The notes: generated from the letters alone by a model not told the origin. DNA of 64,000 nucleotides from Desulfobulbus propionicus (GCA_002748755.1 PDTD01000016.1:1-64000), one strand, 5' to 3'; shown: positions 1-11,378, numbered from the stretch's first letter. Made by a program: numbers and translations.

Positions 1-1
1 C

Positions 2-527
2 GAACTCAACGCTACAAAGACGATTTTCCCAGGAACCAACCTGCGTCTGGTTTACAAACTGGTGTCCTAACAAAATCTTCAGAGGTCAGGAGGTCTGAAG
101 GTTCGGATTCATCGGAAAAGACTTGAACGCTTCAACAGAACGGTCAGGGAACTGACCAGACGCAGTTGTGGTAAGAGGTTGAAGCAGCTGATTCACGAAC
201 TGAACCAGTACGTTACTGGCTGGTGGGATTACTTTCGTTCGACGGAAGCTCAATCCTTCCTTAAGGGAATAGGCATCTGGATAGTGCGACGGTTGCGGAG
301 TCTTGTCTGAACAATGGAAGAACCCTAAAACCTGGGTAGCAAACCTGAAGAAGCTTGGAATTGCTCACGCCGATGCCATGCTCTGCGGCAACGCCCGCAA
401 GAAGTACTGGCATAAGAGCAAGGTCAAGTGGGTGACCATTGCCATGCCACAACGATATTTTACCTGCCGAGGATTAACCTTGTGGCCATACTGGTTTCCT
501 GATCCGCCGAACCACCTTGGTACGTGA
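2..527 (+). pseudogene. Group II intron maturase, C-terminal part, broken
   Basis: This is the 3' part of a group II intron-encoded reverse transcriptase/maturase, cut by the left window edge. The frame starting at base 2 reads FPGTNLRLV, then RIHRKRLERFNRTVRELTRR and GWWDYF, which are typical of the maturase (GIIM) domain. It carries an in-frame TAA at 68-70 and runs into TGA at 308-310. The next frame resumes at once with QWKNPKTWVANLKKLG and ends with the usual WVTIAMPQRYF block. One stop plus one apparent single-base deletion make this a decayed copy. The family roles (splicing and mobility of its own intron) are known; loss of function here is inferred. A 9-bp perfect hairpin follows at 534-561, possibly a remnant of intron RNA structure. 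Confidence 0.85.
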
Positions 528-533
528 TCCGAC

Positions 534-561
534 TTGTGTGTGCCGTACCCGCCACACACAA
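534..561. repeat. Perfect 9-bp hairpin after the maturase remnant
   Basis: The arms ttgtgtgtg (534-542) and cacacacaa (553-561) are perfectly complementary around a 10-base loop. It sits just after the broken maturase, where the intron's 3' RNA domains would be expected, but I could not match it to a domain V consensus. There is no T-run, so it does not look like a terminator. Confidence 0.45.
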
Positions 562-637
562 TCGAATAAGACCGTGATTCGTTCTTCACACGATGGTACT
601 TATGGAAGGTCTTTTATTCGAGGTGCTTTTGGGACCA

Positions 638-669
638 CATAACATGTTCATGAAAAAATCTGGGTTAGA
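638..669 (+). repeat. Remnant of dispersed MITE-like repeat (right end only)
   Basis: The bases reading aacatgttcatga, then aatctgggttag, match the right terminus of the dispersed repeat family (consensus tgttcatgagaaatccgggctag). No left end can be seen upstream, so this is a solo or truncated end. It lies between the maturase remnant and the stop codon of the hybrid kinase gene. Confidence 0.5.
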
Positions 670-683
670 TCCTCTTCCTGATA

Positions 684-2372
684 CTAATCAAGGAGCTCCC
701 TGAAAAAAATAAGCAACTCTTGAACGGTTTGTTCAACCTTGGGCAAGAGCGGTTCAACCTCCTTAAGATTGTTATTTTTTCCTGCCCGCTCAATACGTTG
801 ACATAATTTAGCCAGCCGCACTGCCCCGACCTGACTGCTACTGCCCTTCAACATATGCGCATATTTTTGGACATCGCCTCCACATCCCTTTTGAAAAGCC
901 GCTTTCAGAGCAGTAGTTCTTTCTTCCAGCACACCCACAAACACCTTCACAACCTTTTCCAGGTTGCCGACATGCTGTTCTAGTTTTTTGAGAGCATCCA
1001 GATCAATTATGGCATTTGTATGCGATACCGTCTGTTCTTCTGGATTGTCAGTCACTCCTATTTGAATTTTATCCCGTACTTCCGGTAGCCATGTGGAAAG
1101 GACTGTCTGCAGCCGTTTAAAATCAAGGGGTTTCACGAGATAATCCTTCATACCGACCTCAAAACACCGTTCATGGGTATGCTCGGTCGCATCGGCAGTC
1201 AAAGCAATAATGGGAGGAACAGACGAGCCTTTCCTGCGAAGCTCATCCGAAATCCTGGACGTCGCTTCAAAACCATCCATTACCGGCATCTGGCAGTCCA
1301 TAAAAATGAGATCAAAGGGAATTTGATGACACAACTCGATTGCCTGCTGCCCATTGGCTGCAAAATAAGTCCTCAGCCCAGTATCCTTGAAAATTTCTTC
1401 CATCACAATACGATTCGTCTGGTCGTCATCAACAATGAGAACACGACTTTCTCCTGTATCAAGACGCAACTCAGAAGCAGGAGGTATATATTCAGGGCTG
1501 GGTAACGCCATATCAAAAAGAGCGGGGAAATCTGCAAGGCTTTCCCCGTAATCTGTCGGCTGAAACAGAAGGGTGAACAAAAAACGGCTGCCTTTACCAG
1601 GCTTGGATTCAACTTCAATCTCTCCCCCCATCAAGTGTGCCAGCTTGGAGCAGATTGAAAGCCCCAGGCCGCTTCCTCCAAAACGCCGGGTGGAACTGCA
1701 ATCAGCCTGGACAAAAGGTTCAAATAGGTTTTTTTGAGCTGTTGCAGAGATGCCTTCTCCAGTATCAGTAACAATAAAGCGCAACAGGTCACCCTTCTCC
1801 CTCTGCTCAAGACATTCTACCTCCAGGGTCACTTGACCGTTGTCAGTAAATTTGATGGCATTGCCAAGAAGATTGACAAGTATTTGGTGGAGCTTCAGGG
1901 CGTCACCCTTATAATATCTCCCTACTGAAGAGCCGCTGACCAGCCGTACAGTGACGCCCTTTTGTCTTCCAGCGACGCCATAGAAGGTCAATAACTGTTG
2001 CAGTAATTCCCCAAGGTCAAAAGATATAATTTCCAGCCCCATTTTCTGCGCCTCAATTTTACTGAAATCAAGCAGATTATGGATCAATGTAAGCAGGCTT
2101 CGGGCAGACGTACGGATAAGCTGGGCAAAGTGTTTTTGACGAGGTTGCAATTCTGTGTTGAGCAAGAGTTCACTAATGCCGATAACACCGTTCATCGGGG
2201 TCCGAATTTCATGACTGATCATAGCCAGGAAATCAGACTTTGCTCTGGAGGCACTATCAGCCTGTTTCGCCTTCTCCCGGAGCCGTTGATTCTCTGTGCG
2301 CAGGTTGGTGCACTCCGCTTTGAGGTCTGCTATTTGCTTCTTCAGTTGAGATTCCGTTATTGTTCCAGGCAT
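684..2372 (-). CDS. Hybrid sensor histidine kinase with receiver and Hpt domains
   Basis: A 562-residue cytosolic phosphorelay protein. It has an N-terminal coiled coil (about residues 7-45), a HisKA domain with SHEIRTPMNG (phospho-acceptor His54), an ATPase domain (NLLGNAIKF, DTGEGIS, GGSGLGLSI to about residue 270), a receiver domain from about residue 310 with phospho-acceptor Asp359 in FMDCQMPVMDG and the KPLD lysine, and a C-terminal Hpt with His506 in AHMLKGSS. No membrane segment or PAS domain is visible, so the signal input is unknown, perhaps through the coiled coil. I chose the ATG at 2372 because longer versions run into the upstream helicase gene; this start leaves 2 bases after that gene's stop codon. 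The four-part His-Asp-His relay needs an output regulator, which is not adjacent. Confidence 0.9.
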   Translation of the reverse strand: MPGTITESQLKKQIADLKAECTNLRTENQRLREKAKQADSASRAKSDFLAMISHEIRTPMNGVIGISELLLNTELQPRQKHFAQLIRTSARSLLTLIHNLLDFSKIEAQKMGLEIISFDLGELLQQLLTFYGVAGRQKGVTVRLVSGSSVGRYYKGDALKLHQILVNLLGNAIKFTDNGQVTLEVECLEQREKGDLLRFIVTDTGEGISATAQKNLFEPFVQADCSSTRRFGGSGLGLSICSKLAHLMGGEIEVESKPGKGSRFLFTLLFQPTDYGESLADFPALFDMALPSPEYIPPASELRLDTGESRVLIVDDDQTNRIVMEEIFKDTGLRTYFAANGQQAIELCHQIPFDLIFMDCQMPVMDGFEATSRISDELRRKGSSVPPIIALTADATEHTHERCFEVGMKDYLVKPLDFKRLQTVLSTWLPEVRDKIQIGVTDNPEEQTVSHTNAIIDLDALKKLEQHVGNLEKVVKVFVGVLEERTTALKAAFQKGCGGDVQKYAHMLKGSSSQVGAVRLAKLCQRIERAGKNNNLKEVEPLLPKVEQTVQELLIFFRELLD

Positions 2373-2374
2373 GG

Positions 2375-5300
2375 TCAGGAAAACAGTGAAAGTTGAAGAG
2401 AGTGAGCTTTCTTTTTCTTTGGCGCGGTCACAACCGGAGCCGGTTGCAGGTGTTCGGCAATCAACTCCCTTGAAAAAGGAGAAATCTCGCACAGTTTAGT
2501 TTTTCCATTTTGTACCCTGGACCCGCACCAGGTTAAATATAATATCTCCACCGCCCGGGTCATCCCAACATACAGCAGACGTCGTTCTTCTTCGATATGC
2601 GCCTGCAGTACAGCAGGGGAAAGATCATTGTGAGGGTGCAGTGGGATCAGTCCATCTTCAAAACCGGCAAGAAAAACCAGTTTGAATTCCAGTCCCTTGG
2701 CAGCATGGAGGGTGGAAAGTGTGATGGCTTCACTTTGGGGTTCGTAGAGAACACTTGCACTGTAGCGCTGCAGGTAGTCAGAAAAATCATCCAGGCTTGG
2801 ACCATAGTTGACGGCAAGTCTATGTAACTGCCGGACTTGGTTATTCCCTGATTCCAAACCATAATACTCAGCCAGGCGCATAACCAACTCCACCATGGGC
2901 ATTCCCGCTCCACACGCCCTTTTCAGGGTCTGAAAAAAGGTCTGAAAATTCCATAAAAGCCTTGGGGTATCTGCTGCATATACCCCATGTATTTCCTGCC
3001 CCAGTATATCAGAGACCTCTTTATGGTCCCCCATCCACAGAGCAAGCCTGCGTAAGGTCCTTTCTCCGACACCCGGCTCCTGTTGAAGCAGGTAGAGTTG
3101 CTGCTCGATCCCCGCTCGCCCGGCCAAAAAAAGGATGGCGTAATACAGAGGGCGCATGTCCTTTGTGGTATAAAAGGCCTTTTGATCGACACGTTGATAC
3201 GGTATACCCCGCTGCTGGAGCACCCTGCTGACCGGTTCCATCTGGTGGCCTGTACGAAAAAGAACCACTATATCGCGCATCCCCAGGGTTGCCTGTTCTT
3301 TGATATCCATACGTTCAATAACACGATGCGAGGTCCCGCCCAGATGGGCTTCAATATGGTCCAGAATACAGCGCGCCTCCTGATTTGGTGTAGTGCACCT
3401 GCACAGATAAAGAGAACCCGTTCGCTCATGAATCGGTCGCATGGGTCTGCGTACCCAATCCGCTGTATTGCCTGCGATAAGGCGTTCGGCGCTGCGAAGG
3501 ATATGCAATCCACTGCGATAATTGGCAGTCAATTGTATGACCTGCGCATGGTGGTTGACCGCAAACCGGGAAAACCAGCGAGCATCAGCACCGCGAAAGC
3601 CATAGATGGACTGGTCCGGGTCACCGATAACAAAAACTGGCTGCGACTCTGCCAGCAGAGAAACCAACTCATACTGTTCATGATTAATATCCTGAAATTC
3701 ATCAACAAAAAGGGCCCCGGTCGCCATGCGTATGCGCCTGCTCTCCTCTGTTTCCTGCTGCAGCTTTCCTGCCAAGACAGGAATGATACAGTCCATATCA
3801 ATGAGATTTCTTTTTTCAAGCGCATGATGATACGACTGCACCAGGGGGTCTTCCATGCCAGGAGAGAAGACCAGTAGGCGCTGTATATGTATAGCCTTTT
3901 CTTCTGCCTGCCGCAGGGAAGATGCCAGATCAAGTTGCATCAGCATCAACGGCCGGTCATCGCTGCCCAAAACCTGCAGTTCCGGCGTTTTTTCCCTAAG
4001 CCAGCGAAGGCAGTAGCCATGAAAAGTGCTTATCTGGAGTCTGTCGGCAACCTCTTTTTGATCGGCAAATCTTGAGCGGATTTCATCCGCAGCTTTATTG
4101 GTAAAAGTAATGACCGTGCATGGTCCCTCTCCTTGAGCGAGCTGTTTCCGTACCCGAGCCACCAGGGTATGGGTTTTACCACTTCCCGGCCCTGCCTGGA
4201 CTGCTATAATTGGGGAGGTCGAATCAACCGCAGCCTGCTGGGAGACGTTGAGTTCAGCAGATGGAATTGTCGGTTTTGCATCCTCTTCTTCTGCCGTTTT
4301 TTTACCATCTACCTTAACGGTTCGTTTTTTTTTGCGTGGTGCGCTGACTGTCATACCAAAAAGATTCCCCTGACCAACCAGCTGTTCCTTTTCCTTTGCG
4401 GCAAAAACGCGGATAACGCCATATGCACCGTCAAATCCCGGCCTGCGTATGACCTCTTTGTCTCTGATACGACGGATGGCCTCTTGAAGCAGAGCATTGC
4501 TCTTTTGCCCAATTTCTTCAAGGGGGGCATCCAGCAAAACGGAGAACTCCGAGCCAAAGGTGCGAATAGCCTGGGCATAGGCATGTCGTACTTTTTTGCT
4601 GGTTGGCCCGACATTCAGCAGTTCACTGAGCACTTCCGGCAAAGGGATGACACTATAAACGGCGGGATCGTGCTCTTGAAACAGCGGTCTTTCACGATCT
4701 GCGAGCACCATCACTCGATTGAGTACGCCAATGGTGAGGGGCTTCCGGCAAACCGGACAGATATTATCATGCTGCCTACTCTCCTGTGGTTCAAAACATA
4801 TCTGGCATTTTCTATGGCCATCGCAATGATATTTCCCCTCTTCAGGGTAGAACTCGACTGTGGCGGTGAACACTTGTCGTCCGCTTGCGTCCCTGGGGTT
4901 ACGGATGGCATCACGCAGGTGATAGAAGCTTGGTTCCGTGTCAAAAATATTCGCCTCTCTACCGAGCTTGCCTGGTGAGTGACAATCAGAATTGGAGACC
5001 AAAGTGAAACCATCCAGGGCGGAAACGCAGCGATTCATTTCCGGATCTGAGGACAACCCGGTTTCCAGTGCAAAAATATGCGGTGTCAGATCTTCAAAAC
5101 ATGCTTCGATGGTATCAAAACCGGATTTTGATCCAAAGAGGGAAAACCAGGGGGTCCAGATATGGGCAGGTACAAAAAAACCTTCCGGCGCATTTTCCAG
5201 CAGAATTTCCAGTAGATTTTTGGCATCAAGCCCCAGTATAGGCCGGCCGTCTGATTTGAGGTTCCCTATATTGGCCAGCCTTTGATTGATTTTCTGTACG

Positions 5301-5665
5301 GATTCCAGATCGGGGGCCAGAAGAATGTTATGATTTTTTCGAACCCTACCAGCCTTTTTGTAAATAGAACTAATTTCAGCAGTCAACACAAACCGGACCT
5401 GTTCTACCGACCGAATCCCTTGCAGTTCTACTGGCAAAAAATGACTGCAGTCCAGATATTCATCACGGAGTCGATACAATCCGGGTTGATCTTCAACTAA
5501 CTGTTCGCACAGGCTGGCATACCATGCAGGATGGGTAAAATCGCCGGTACCGACAATATCGATCCCTTTGATTGCGGCCCAGGCAGCCAACCCCTGCAAG
5601 GTACTGGACGCGCTGGTTGCCCTGGAATAGGCTGAATGTATATGCAAATCTGCTCTATATTGCAC
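2375..5665 (-). CDS. EndoQ-like PHP nuclease fused to UvrD-like helicase
   Basis: A 1096-residue two-part protein. Residues 1 to about 270 form a PHP metal-dependent phosphoesterase domain (ADLHIHSAYS at 5-14, SNSDCHSPGKLG near 225-235). A zinc-ribbon-like CxxC pair follows (C287/C290 and C303/C306), then a helix-hairpin-like stretch; this matches endonuclease Q-type proteins, which nick DNA at deaminated bases. From about residue 472 a UvrD/Rep superfamily 1A helicase follows, with Walker A AGPGSGKT at 491-498, VDEFQD, GDPDQSIYGFRGA, AKGLEFKLVF and VGMTRA motifs. The start is GTG, 6 bases after the nadD stop. A DNA repair role is inferred from the two halves; the substrate is unknown. Active-site residues of both parts look intact. 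Confidence 0.88.
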   Translation of the reverse strand: MQYRADLHIHSAYSRATSASSTLQGLAAWAAIKGIDIVGTGDFTHPAWYASLCEQLVEDQPGLYRLRDEYLDCSHFLPVELQGIRSVEQVRFVLTAEISSIYKKAGRVRKNHNILLAPDLESVQKINQRLANIGNLKSDGRPILGLDAKNLLEILLENAPEGFFVPAHIWTPWFSLFGSKSGFDTIEACFEDLTPHIFALETGLSSDPEMNRCVSALDGFTLVSNSDCHSPGKLGREANIFDTEPSFYHLRDAIRNPRDASGRQVFTATVEFYPEEGKYHCDGHRKCQICFEPQESRQHDNICPVCRKPLTIGVLNRVMVLADRERPLFQEHDPAVYSVIPLPEVLSELLNVGPTSKKVRHAYAQAIRTFGSEFSVLLDAPLEEIGQKSNALLQEAIRRIRDKEVIRRPGFDGAYGVIRVFAAKEKEQLVGQGNLFGMTVSAPRKKKRTVKVDGKKTAEEEDAKPTIPSAELNVSQQAAVDSTSPIIAVQAGPGSGKTHTLVARVRKQLAQGEGPCTVITFTNKAADEIRSRFADQKEVADRLQISTFHGYCLRWLREKTPELQVLGSDDRPLMLMQLDLASSLRQAEEKAIHIQRLLVFSPGMEDPLVQSYHHALEKRNLIDMDCIIPVLAGKLQQETEESRRIRMATGALFVDEFQDINHEQYELVSLLAESQPVFVIGDPDQSIYGFRGADARWFSRFAVNHHAQVIQLTANYRSGLHILRSAERLIAGNTADWVRRPMRPIHERTGSLYLCRCTTPNQEARCILDHIEAHLGGTSHRVIERMDIKEQATLGMRDIVVLFRTGHQMEPVSRVLQQRGIPYQRVDQKAFYTTKDMRPLYYAILFLAGRAGIEQQLYLLQQEPGVGERTLRRLALWMGDHKEVSDILGQEIHGVYAADTPRLLWNFQTFFQTLKRACGAGMPMVELVMRLAEYYGLESGNNQVRQLHRLAVNYGPSLDDFSDYLQRYSASVLYEPQSEAITLSTLHAAKGLEFKLVFLAGFEDGLIPLHPHNDLSPAVLQAHIEEERRLLYVGMTRAVEILYLTWCGSRVQNGKTKLCEISPFSRELIAEHLQPAPVVTAPKKKKAHSLQLSLFS

Positions 5666-5671
5666 TGTCTG

Positions 5672-6349
5672 TTACCTATAGAGGTTATGCTCCTGAATAT
5701 AGTTTTGCACAACTGGATCTAATCCGCTCGGGCAAATGCCCGACTGCAGTTGGGACCGGACCTGGGACGAGGAAACAGGAATATGCAGATGACCATGATA
5801 AATCAGCTTGGTATTGGCAGTGGAACGAAACTGCTGAATGCTCTGGTCGTATTGAAATTCAGGCTTCAGGCCTTTAACGCAGTCGGCAACAAAGAAGGAT
5901 GGCGTTTGATCACGGCGCCCTGCAACAATGACATCTACCAGCGAGAGAAGACGTTCTGATCGGTGCCAGGTTCTCAGTTCTTGGAGGGAATCTCCTCCTA
6001 TAATCAGGGAATATCTGGTCTCAGGATATTTTTTTTTCAGTGTCTCTATGGTATCTACAGTATAGGAGCGTCCTCGATGCTCCTCCTCTATCAGCGACAC
6101 CTGCATATCAGGTTCGTTTACAAGAGCCAGACGCAACATGGCTACCCGATGTTTGAATGAGGCTTTGGTATATAATTTGTGCGGGGGATATGGAGCAGGA
6201 ATAAAAAGAATGGCATCCAGATGGTGCCGTCTGAGCACATAACGGCAAATCTCCAGATGACCGTTATGTACCGGATCAAAAGTACCACCAAACAGGCCGA
6301 TATCCTGCTGGCCCGCCTTGGGGCTGGATTGGTTACTGTCGTATTGCAC
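5672..6349 (-). CDS. nadD: Nicotinate-nucleotide adenylyltransferase
   Basis: NadD makes deamido-NAD+ from nicotinate mononucleotide and ATP in NAD synthesis. The 225-residue protein shows the nucleotidyltransferase signature GLFGGTFDPVHNGH near the N terminus (HxGH at the end) and the C-terminal VSSSQVRSQL version of the ISSTxIR motif. Length fits the family. The start is GTG at 6349, inside the last codons of proA (17-base overlap), so translation is probably coupled. The same strand carries proB-proA upstream, a common arrangement in this lineage. Confidence 0.93.
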   Translation of the reverse strand: MQYDSNQSSPKAGQQDIGLFGGTFDPVHNGHLEICRYVLRRHHLDAILFIPAPYPPHKLYTKASFKHRVAMLRLALVNEPDMQVSLIEEEHRGRSYTVDTIETLKKKYPETRYSLIIGGDSLQELRTWHRSERLLSLVDVIVAGRRDQTPSFFVADCVKGLKPEFQYDQSIQQFRSTANTKLIYHGHLHIPVSSSQVRSQLQSGICPSGLDPVVQNYIQEHNLYR

Positions 6350-7592
6350 CTTGTCCGTACACGATAAACTTTCTGGTTGTCAATTCCTTCAATCCCATGG
6401 GGCCATAGGCATGAAGTTTTGTGGTGGAGATGCCTATTTCTGCGCCCAGCCCAAATTGTCCTCCGTCATTAAAACGAGATGAGGCATTGACCATTACGGC
6501 TGAGGCATCGACTGAGCGAAGGAATTCCTGGCTGCGCTCATAGGAATCAGTCACAATAACCTCGGTATGCTGACTCCCGTATTGTGCGATGTAGTCCATG
6601 GCCTCTGCCATACTGGAAACGACCTTGACCACCATGGTCAGATCAAGAAATTCCGTCCCCCAGTCCTCCTCGGCAGCAGGTTGGATGGAGGGAACCAGGC
6701 TGCAGCTTTTCAGACAACCAAGGAGGCGAACATTGTTCGCCTCAAGTGCGGCTGCGATGCGAGGCAGGATTGTGGCTGCGCACGCTTCGTGCACGAGCAG
6801 CCCTTCAAGGGCATTACACACCCCGGGTCGCTGCACTTTTCCATTAACAACAAGAGCCACGGCCTTGTCCGGGTCTGCAGATTGGTCAATAAAGGCGTGA
6901 CATACACCCTTGTAATGCTTCAGCACCGGAATCATGGATTTTTCAGTTACGGCCCGGATAAGCCCCTCACCGCCTCTGGGAATGACCAGGTCTATGTATT
7001 CTTCCTGTTTGAGCAGGATATCGACAGCGGCCCGTTCAGTCATGGGCAATACCTGTACCACGGCAGGATCAACCTGATGTTTGTCCAGCACCTGCTGCAT
7101 CAACTTTGCCAGGGCAAGATTTGAACGAATCGCCTCTGATCCTCCCCGAAGGACAACCACGTTGCCGGCTTTCAGGCAGAGGGTCGCTGCGTCAATGGTC
7201 ACATTGGGTCGGGATTCATAGATCATGCAGATCACCCCCAGGGGAACACGCATTCGTCCTACGCTGATACCGCTAGGCCGTTGACGCATCTCTGTCACTT
7301 CTCCCACAGGATCACTCAGGGCGGCTATTTCCCGTACCCCCTGCACCATGGAGACAATACCTTGTTCATCAATGCGAAGACGATTGAGCAGGGCAGGGCT
7401 GATACCTTTTTCTTGTGCAGCTTCAAGATCTTTATTGTTTGCACCTATAATCTCTTCAGCTTGCGAGGTCAGGGCTTGAGCGATATCCAAGAGAATTTCA
7501 TTTTTAACAGCCGTTGGCAGGTTAGCCATGATACGTGACGCTGCTTTGGCCGTGCGGGCAATTTCTCTAATCGACTGTTCCAACTGCTCCAT
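6333..7592 (-). CDS. proA: Gamma-glutamyl phosphate reductase
   Basis: ProA reduces gamma-glutamyl phosphate to glutamate-5-semialdehyde with NADPH, the second step of proline synthesis. The 419-residue protein has the aldehyde-dehydrogenase fold typical of the family, with the catalytic cysteine in QRPGVCNALEGLLVH and the conserved YESRPNVTIDAA and LRGGSEA segments. Start ATG at 7592. It follows proB by about 100 bases and overlaps nadD by 17 bases, so all three are likely co-transcribed. Confidence 0.95.
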   Translation of the reverse strand: MEQLEQSIREIARTAKAASRIMANLPTAVKNEILLDIAQALTSQAEEIIGANNKDLEAAQEKGISPALLNRLRIDEQGIVSMVQGVREIAALSDPVGEVTEMRQRPSGISVGRMRVPLGVICMIYESRPNVTIDAATLCLKAGNVVVLRGGSEAIRSNLALAKLMQQVLDKHQVDPAVVQVLPMTERAAVDILLKQEEYIDLVIPRGGEGLIRAVTEKSMIPVLKHYKGVCHAFIDQSADPDKAVALVVNGKVQRPGVCNALEGLLVHEACAATILPRIAAALEANNVRLLGCLKSCSLVPSIQPAAEEDWGTEFLDLTMVVKVVSSMAEAMDYIAQYGSQHTEVIVTDSYERSQEFLRSVDASAVMVNASSRFNDGGQFGLGAEIGISTTKLHAYGPMGLKELTTRKFIVYGQGAIRQ

Positions 7593-7698
7593 CTCTCAGT
7601 CCTCCATTATCTTCCTGCTCAGTGGGTCTGTTCATCAATGTCTGCCTGTAAATGCTTCAATGCTATAAGCATTGATAGCCCCGCTCGTAGGGGTATTC

Positions 7699-9907
<2,209 letters not shown>

Positions 9908-9909
9908 TT

Positions 9910-9949
9910 AAAAAAAAACTCGGCACCAATATCTCTATTGATGCCGAGT
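9910..9949 (-). terminator. Rho-independent terminator between rpmA and obgE
   Basis: On the minus strand a 13-bp stem (arms 9937-9949 and 9918-9930, with one G-T pair) closes on a 6-base loop and is followed by 8 T residues. This is a textbook intrinsic terminator. It ends transcription of rplU-rpmA, or attenuates it before obgE. Confidence 0.9.
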
Positions 9950-10015
9950 CTCATGAGAATCGGTATGCAAGGTGGTGCTGCCTTGAAATATCTCTATAAC
10001 AGAGTTCCTGTACGA

Positions 10016-10270
10016 TTATTCGGGATAGACAGAAACCCTCTTTTTATTCTTGCCAAATTTTTCATACTGCACAGTACCGTCAATTTTAGCAAAAAGGGTA
10101 TAATCCCGCCCACAGCCGACGTTCGCACCAGGATGAATTCTGGTACCCAGCTGTCGAACCAAAATATTCCCGGCTCTGACCACCTGCCCGCCGAATCGTT
10201 TTACACCTCTACGCTGACCGGCACTGTCGCGCCCGTTCCGTGAACTACCGCCTGCTTTTTTATGAGCCAT
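10016..10270 (-). CDS. rpmA: 50S ribosomal protein L27
   Basis: bL27 lies near the peptidyl transferase centre of the 50S subunit. The 84-residue sequence begins [16 protein letters not shown] and continues with the conserved LGVKR-like [18 protein letters not shown] and [11 protein letters not shown] blocks. The ATG at 10270 matches the family N terminus; an upstream ATG at 10288 would add six residues not seen in the family. There is no Firmicutes-type cleavable leader. It follows rplU by 42 bases. Confidence 0.97.
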   Translation of the reverse strand: MAHKKAGGSSRNGRDSAGQRRGVKRFGGQVVRAGNILVRQLGTRIHPGANVGCGRDYTLFAKIDGTVQYEKFGKNKKRVSVYPE

Positions 10271-10312
10271 GCTTTTATCTCCGTCCAAGATACCAGGTAA
10301 GAAACCAGTTCC

Positions 10313-10624
10313 CTATGCTGTTATGTTTTCTATGGTCAGCGCTGTATAGAACTGACGATGCCCTTTTTTAACCTGATATCCTTTTCGTCTTTTTTTCTTA
10401 AACACAACCACCTTTTTGTTCCTGCCCTGCTCAGTAATCCTGGCAACCACTTTTGCACCATCAACGACAGGTTGTCCCACCCTGACGGTTTCACCGTCAA
10501 CGACAAGCAGAACCTCATCTAGTTCCACAGTATCGCCAACCGCGCCTTGGAGTTTTTCAACCCGAAGTGTTTCACCGGCTTCAACCTGGTACTGTTTGCC
10601 ACCGGTGCGGATTATTGCATACAT
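10313..10624 (-). CDS. rplU: 50S ribosomal protein L21
   Basis: bL21 binds 23S rRNA in the large subunit. The 103-residue protein starts MYAIIRTGGKQYQV and has the family's C-terminal KRRKGYQVKKGHRQ block. A strong Shine-Dalgarno (gaggagg) lies before the ATG, and a sigma-70-like promoter lies about 55-80 bases upstream. First gene of the rplU-rpmA transcript. Confidence 0.97.
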   Translation of the reverse strand: MYAIIRTGGKQYQVEAGETLRVEKLQGAVGDTVELDEVLLVVDGETVRVGQPVVDGAKVVARITEQGRNKKVVVFKKKRRKGYQVKKGHRQFYTALTIENITA

Positions 10625-10676
10625 GCGATTCCTCCTCTATCCATTAAAACAAAAAAATATATTTGCGTGAATATCA

Positions 10677-10706
10677 AATATAACATATTGCTCCAATACA
10701 TGTCAA
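10677..10706 (-). promoter_or_regulatory. Sigma-70-type promoter for rplU-rpmA
   Basis: On the minus strand TTGACA (10701-10706) is followed after 18 bases by TATATT (10677-10682), or after 17 by TTATAT. Both hexamers are near consensus and lie suitably upstream of rplU. Transcription start not determined. Confidence 0.72.
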
Positions 10707-10729
10707 GTCAAACGTGTTCACACCTCTTT

Positions 10730-11219
10730 TAACACCCCTGGTATTCAGATCTCTTATCCTCCATCCCATCGGTAACATCGGTGACGTGTGAAGAGGCTGC
10801 TCGAAAGAGGTATGGGGTGATGGACCCTATTCCTTGGACGACCTGGTTTCCACCTGTTTCTTTGAGGGATTGTTTTTGTGGGAGGCGCTTTCGACCATTT
10901 GCCGCTTCCAGCTGGAAGCCATCATCGGATACGCACCGAATCGACTGCCATCTTGGACATTGTTGCATTGTTGTGCGTTGCCCCATGAGCCACTCTGCTT
11001 ATGGTGAGGGCAGTGGTTTGACCATGAAAGAGGCCCCTATGATTACACTGCCAGAATACACTGCCAAAAATCTAGACGTCGGCCCAGTCTGCGCTGATGT
11101 GAACTCCGGGCTAAAATTAATAGGTATGCCCCTTGTCGGAAACGACTGAAGCACTTATCGTATAGGAATACTCAAAATCATTCTCATACTCACCATGTAC
11201 ACATTTAAGGAGATTTATT
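10730..11219. other. No convincing gene; unassigned spacer upstream of rubredoxin
   Basis: This 490-base stretch has open frames on both strands (plus 10781-11149, minus 10729-10986), but neither has a recognisable family, a good ribosome binding site or a coding-like protein. It could hold an old mobile-element scar; I cannot name one. The last bases carry the ribosome binding site aaggag of the rubredoxin gene. Confidence 0.4.
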
Positions 11220-11378
11220 ATGAAAAAATGGGAATGTCCGTGCGGCTACATCTATGACCCGGCAGAAGGAGATGCTGATAGTGGAATTGATGTAGACACC
11301 CCTTTTGAAGATCTGCCCGATGATTGGGTCTGCCCCAAATGTGGTGCAGAAAAAGAATATTTCTACGTCGTTGATTAG
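11220..11378 (+). CDS. Rubredoxin with a shortened first cysteine knuckle
   Basis: A 52-residue one-iron electron carrier, common in anaerobes for oxygen and reactive-oxygen detoxification. The sequence has the [27 protein letters not shown] and EKEYF features of rubredoxins. Strikingly, the N-terminal iron loop reads WECPCGY, so its two cysteines (C6 and C8) are separated by one residue; the classical loop is CxxCG. The second loop (CPKCG, C38 and C41) is normal. Start ATG at 11220, 8 bases after aaggag. No obvious partner gene is adjacent. Confidence 0.9.
   Translation: MKKWECPCGYIYDPAEGDADSGIDVDTPFEDLPDDWVCPKCGAEKEYFYVVD

Noticed and set aside
3083-3877. 264-residue plus-strand frame
   Set aside because: It is antisense to the helicase half of the EndoQ-UvrD fusion, has no recognisable features and is explained by codon bias of the real gene.
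10781-11149. 122-residue plus-strand frame upstream of rubredoxin
   Set aside because: No good ribosome binding site, odd composition rich in Cys and Trp, and an equally long frame on the other strand; I left the region unassigned.
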